A DNA stretch of 64,000 nt, taken from NCBI GenBank assembly GCA_036872755.1, contig JAVHNS010000009.1:682001-746000 (forward strand), given 5' to 3'. The stretch comes from Orbilia blumenaviensis (taxonomy: Eukaryota; Ascomycota; Orbiliomycetes; Orbiliales; Orbiliaceae). Positions 63,294-64,000 of the stretch are shown here, piece after piece (position 1 is the stretch's first letter; the number at the start of each line of letters is the position of its first letter). The notes under the pieces are model-generated. The model was not told the DNA's origin and searched no databases. It saw nothing but the letters and a program-made list of their open reading frames with translations. The translations under genes and the position numbers were made by a program.

Positions 63294-64000
63294 ATGTCGT
63301 ATCTAAGGACAGCCAGCCGCCAATTGACTTCGTCGCGGCAACCCTTTGTCCGGGCCGGTGCCGGTGCCATTGCTCAGGTATACCATTCTCATTTATCTTA
63401 TCCACATCTGCTTCGGGTGATGATATCATATCTTTTTGATATCTTGCATCCCGATTATTTTATAAGGAAAGAAGAAAAAAGAGGCTAACGATTTCGTGAT
63501 TATTTTTTACAGCGATCGTGGAATAGAGGATATTCCTCCGAAGTTAAGATCGGTGGCTTTGGTGGACAGAAGCAGGCTAATGTTCGTTATATATATACAC
63601 CCACGTTGTGTCTATTCTTTCCGGAGGCTGGGGGGATATATCTATCCCTGTCAAGCCTTTCTTTTATAAAGAGATTGGTGGCTAATGGGGTCTTTATTTT
63701 ATTTTTTAAAATATAGGGCAAGTACTTGGTCTCGTTGATCGAGGGTGACGGTATCGGACCTGAGATCTCGCAGAGTGTGAAGGATATCTATGCTGCTGCC
63801 GAGGTAAGCGATTCATTACTCTTTGTTTCATTCTCTTTTACGCTTATGGGGCGTCTTTCGTTTTGTGAGATTGTATTTCTGACATGGTAATCTTTTTAAT
63901 GGTGCTATAGGTTCCAATCGAATGGGAACCCATCGATGTCACACCCGTCCTCGTCGACGGCAAGACCGCCATCCCGCAGCCAGCCATCGATTCGATAAAG
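63294..64000 (+). CDS. IDH2: isocitrate dehydrogenase [NAD] subunit 2, mitochondrial (5' part)
   Basis: Four exons are seen: 63294-63377, 63513-63581, 63717-63803 and 63911-64000, the last open at the window edge. They cover the first 110 residues. The N-terminus MSYLRTASRQLTSSRQPF is Arg/Ser-rich and free of acidic residues, typical of a mitochondrial targeting peptide. The mature part begins around GKYLVSLIEGDGIGPEISQ, followed by VPIEWEPIDVTP. The EGDGIGPEIS form matches the catalytic Idh2 subunit rather than the regulatory Idh1. The enzyme oxidises isocitrate to 2-oxoglutarate with NAD+ in the TCA cycle as an Idh1/Idh2 octamer. All three visible introns are phase 0. The remaining two-thirds of the protein lie beyond the window. 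Confidence 0.92.

Overview
This is a filamentous ascomycete nuclear window (subphylum Pezizomycotina, inferred). The genes are split by short introns, mostly 50-160 bp, with GT...AG ends and CTAAC-type branch sites. The recognisable proteins are standard fungal ones: Hog1-type MAP kinase, Kre6/Skn1 glucan synthase, Avl9, Srf1, cullin-1 and the NAD-isocitrate dehydrogenase subunit Idh2. The nine-exon HOG1, the long intergenic gaps and the pyrimidine-rich leaders would suit an intron-rich lineage such as Pezizomycetes or Orbiliomycetes, but the sequence alone does not settle this.

Layout: 1-10151 holds no supportable gene. 10152-12204 (+) encodes a Whi5/Nrm1-like cell-cycle repressor. 13548-16388 (+) encodes a long disordered Pro/Arg/Tyr-rich protein of unknown function. 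16389-25209 is an 8.8-kb gap rich in simple repeats and ends as a pyrimidine-rich leader. 25210-28706 (+) is a seven-exon multi-KH RNA-binding protein. 28707-37010 is another 8.3-kb gap. 37011-38788 (+) is HOG1. 42682-45864 (+) is a ten-exon AVL9, convergent with KRE6/SKN1 at 48124-50578 (-). 55634-56985 (+) is SRF1, 59184-61910 (+) is cullin-1, and 63294-64000 (+) is the 5' part of IDH2, cut by the window edge.

The genes do not form a pathway cluster. They are housekeeping and signalling genes: G1/S control (Whi5-like, and SCF through cullin-1), stress signalling (Hog1), late secretion and membrane lipid control (Avl9, Srf1), wall beta-1,6-glucan (Kre6) and the TCA cycle (Idh2). I rebuilt exon structures by hand from reading frame, splice consensus and family conservation; each spliced CDS comes out as an intact frame. 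I saw no mobile element, intact tRNA or rRNA gene, CRISPR array or biosynthetic cluster. I found no convincing undescribed system. The points worth a second look are splicing oddities (17-nt and 28-nt micro-exons, an AAG acceptor, two in-frame donors in WHI5, a retained-intron stop), upstream ORFs, recurrent short palindromes, GTGCAG-rich patches and a tRNA-like A-box/B-box patch.
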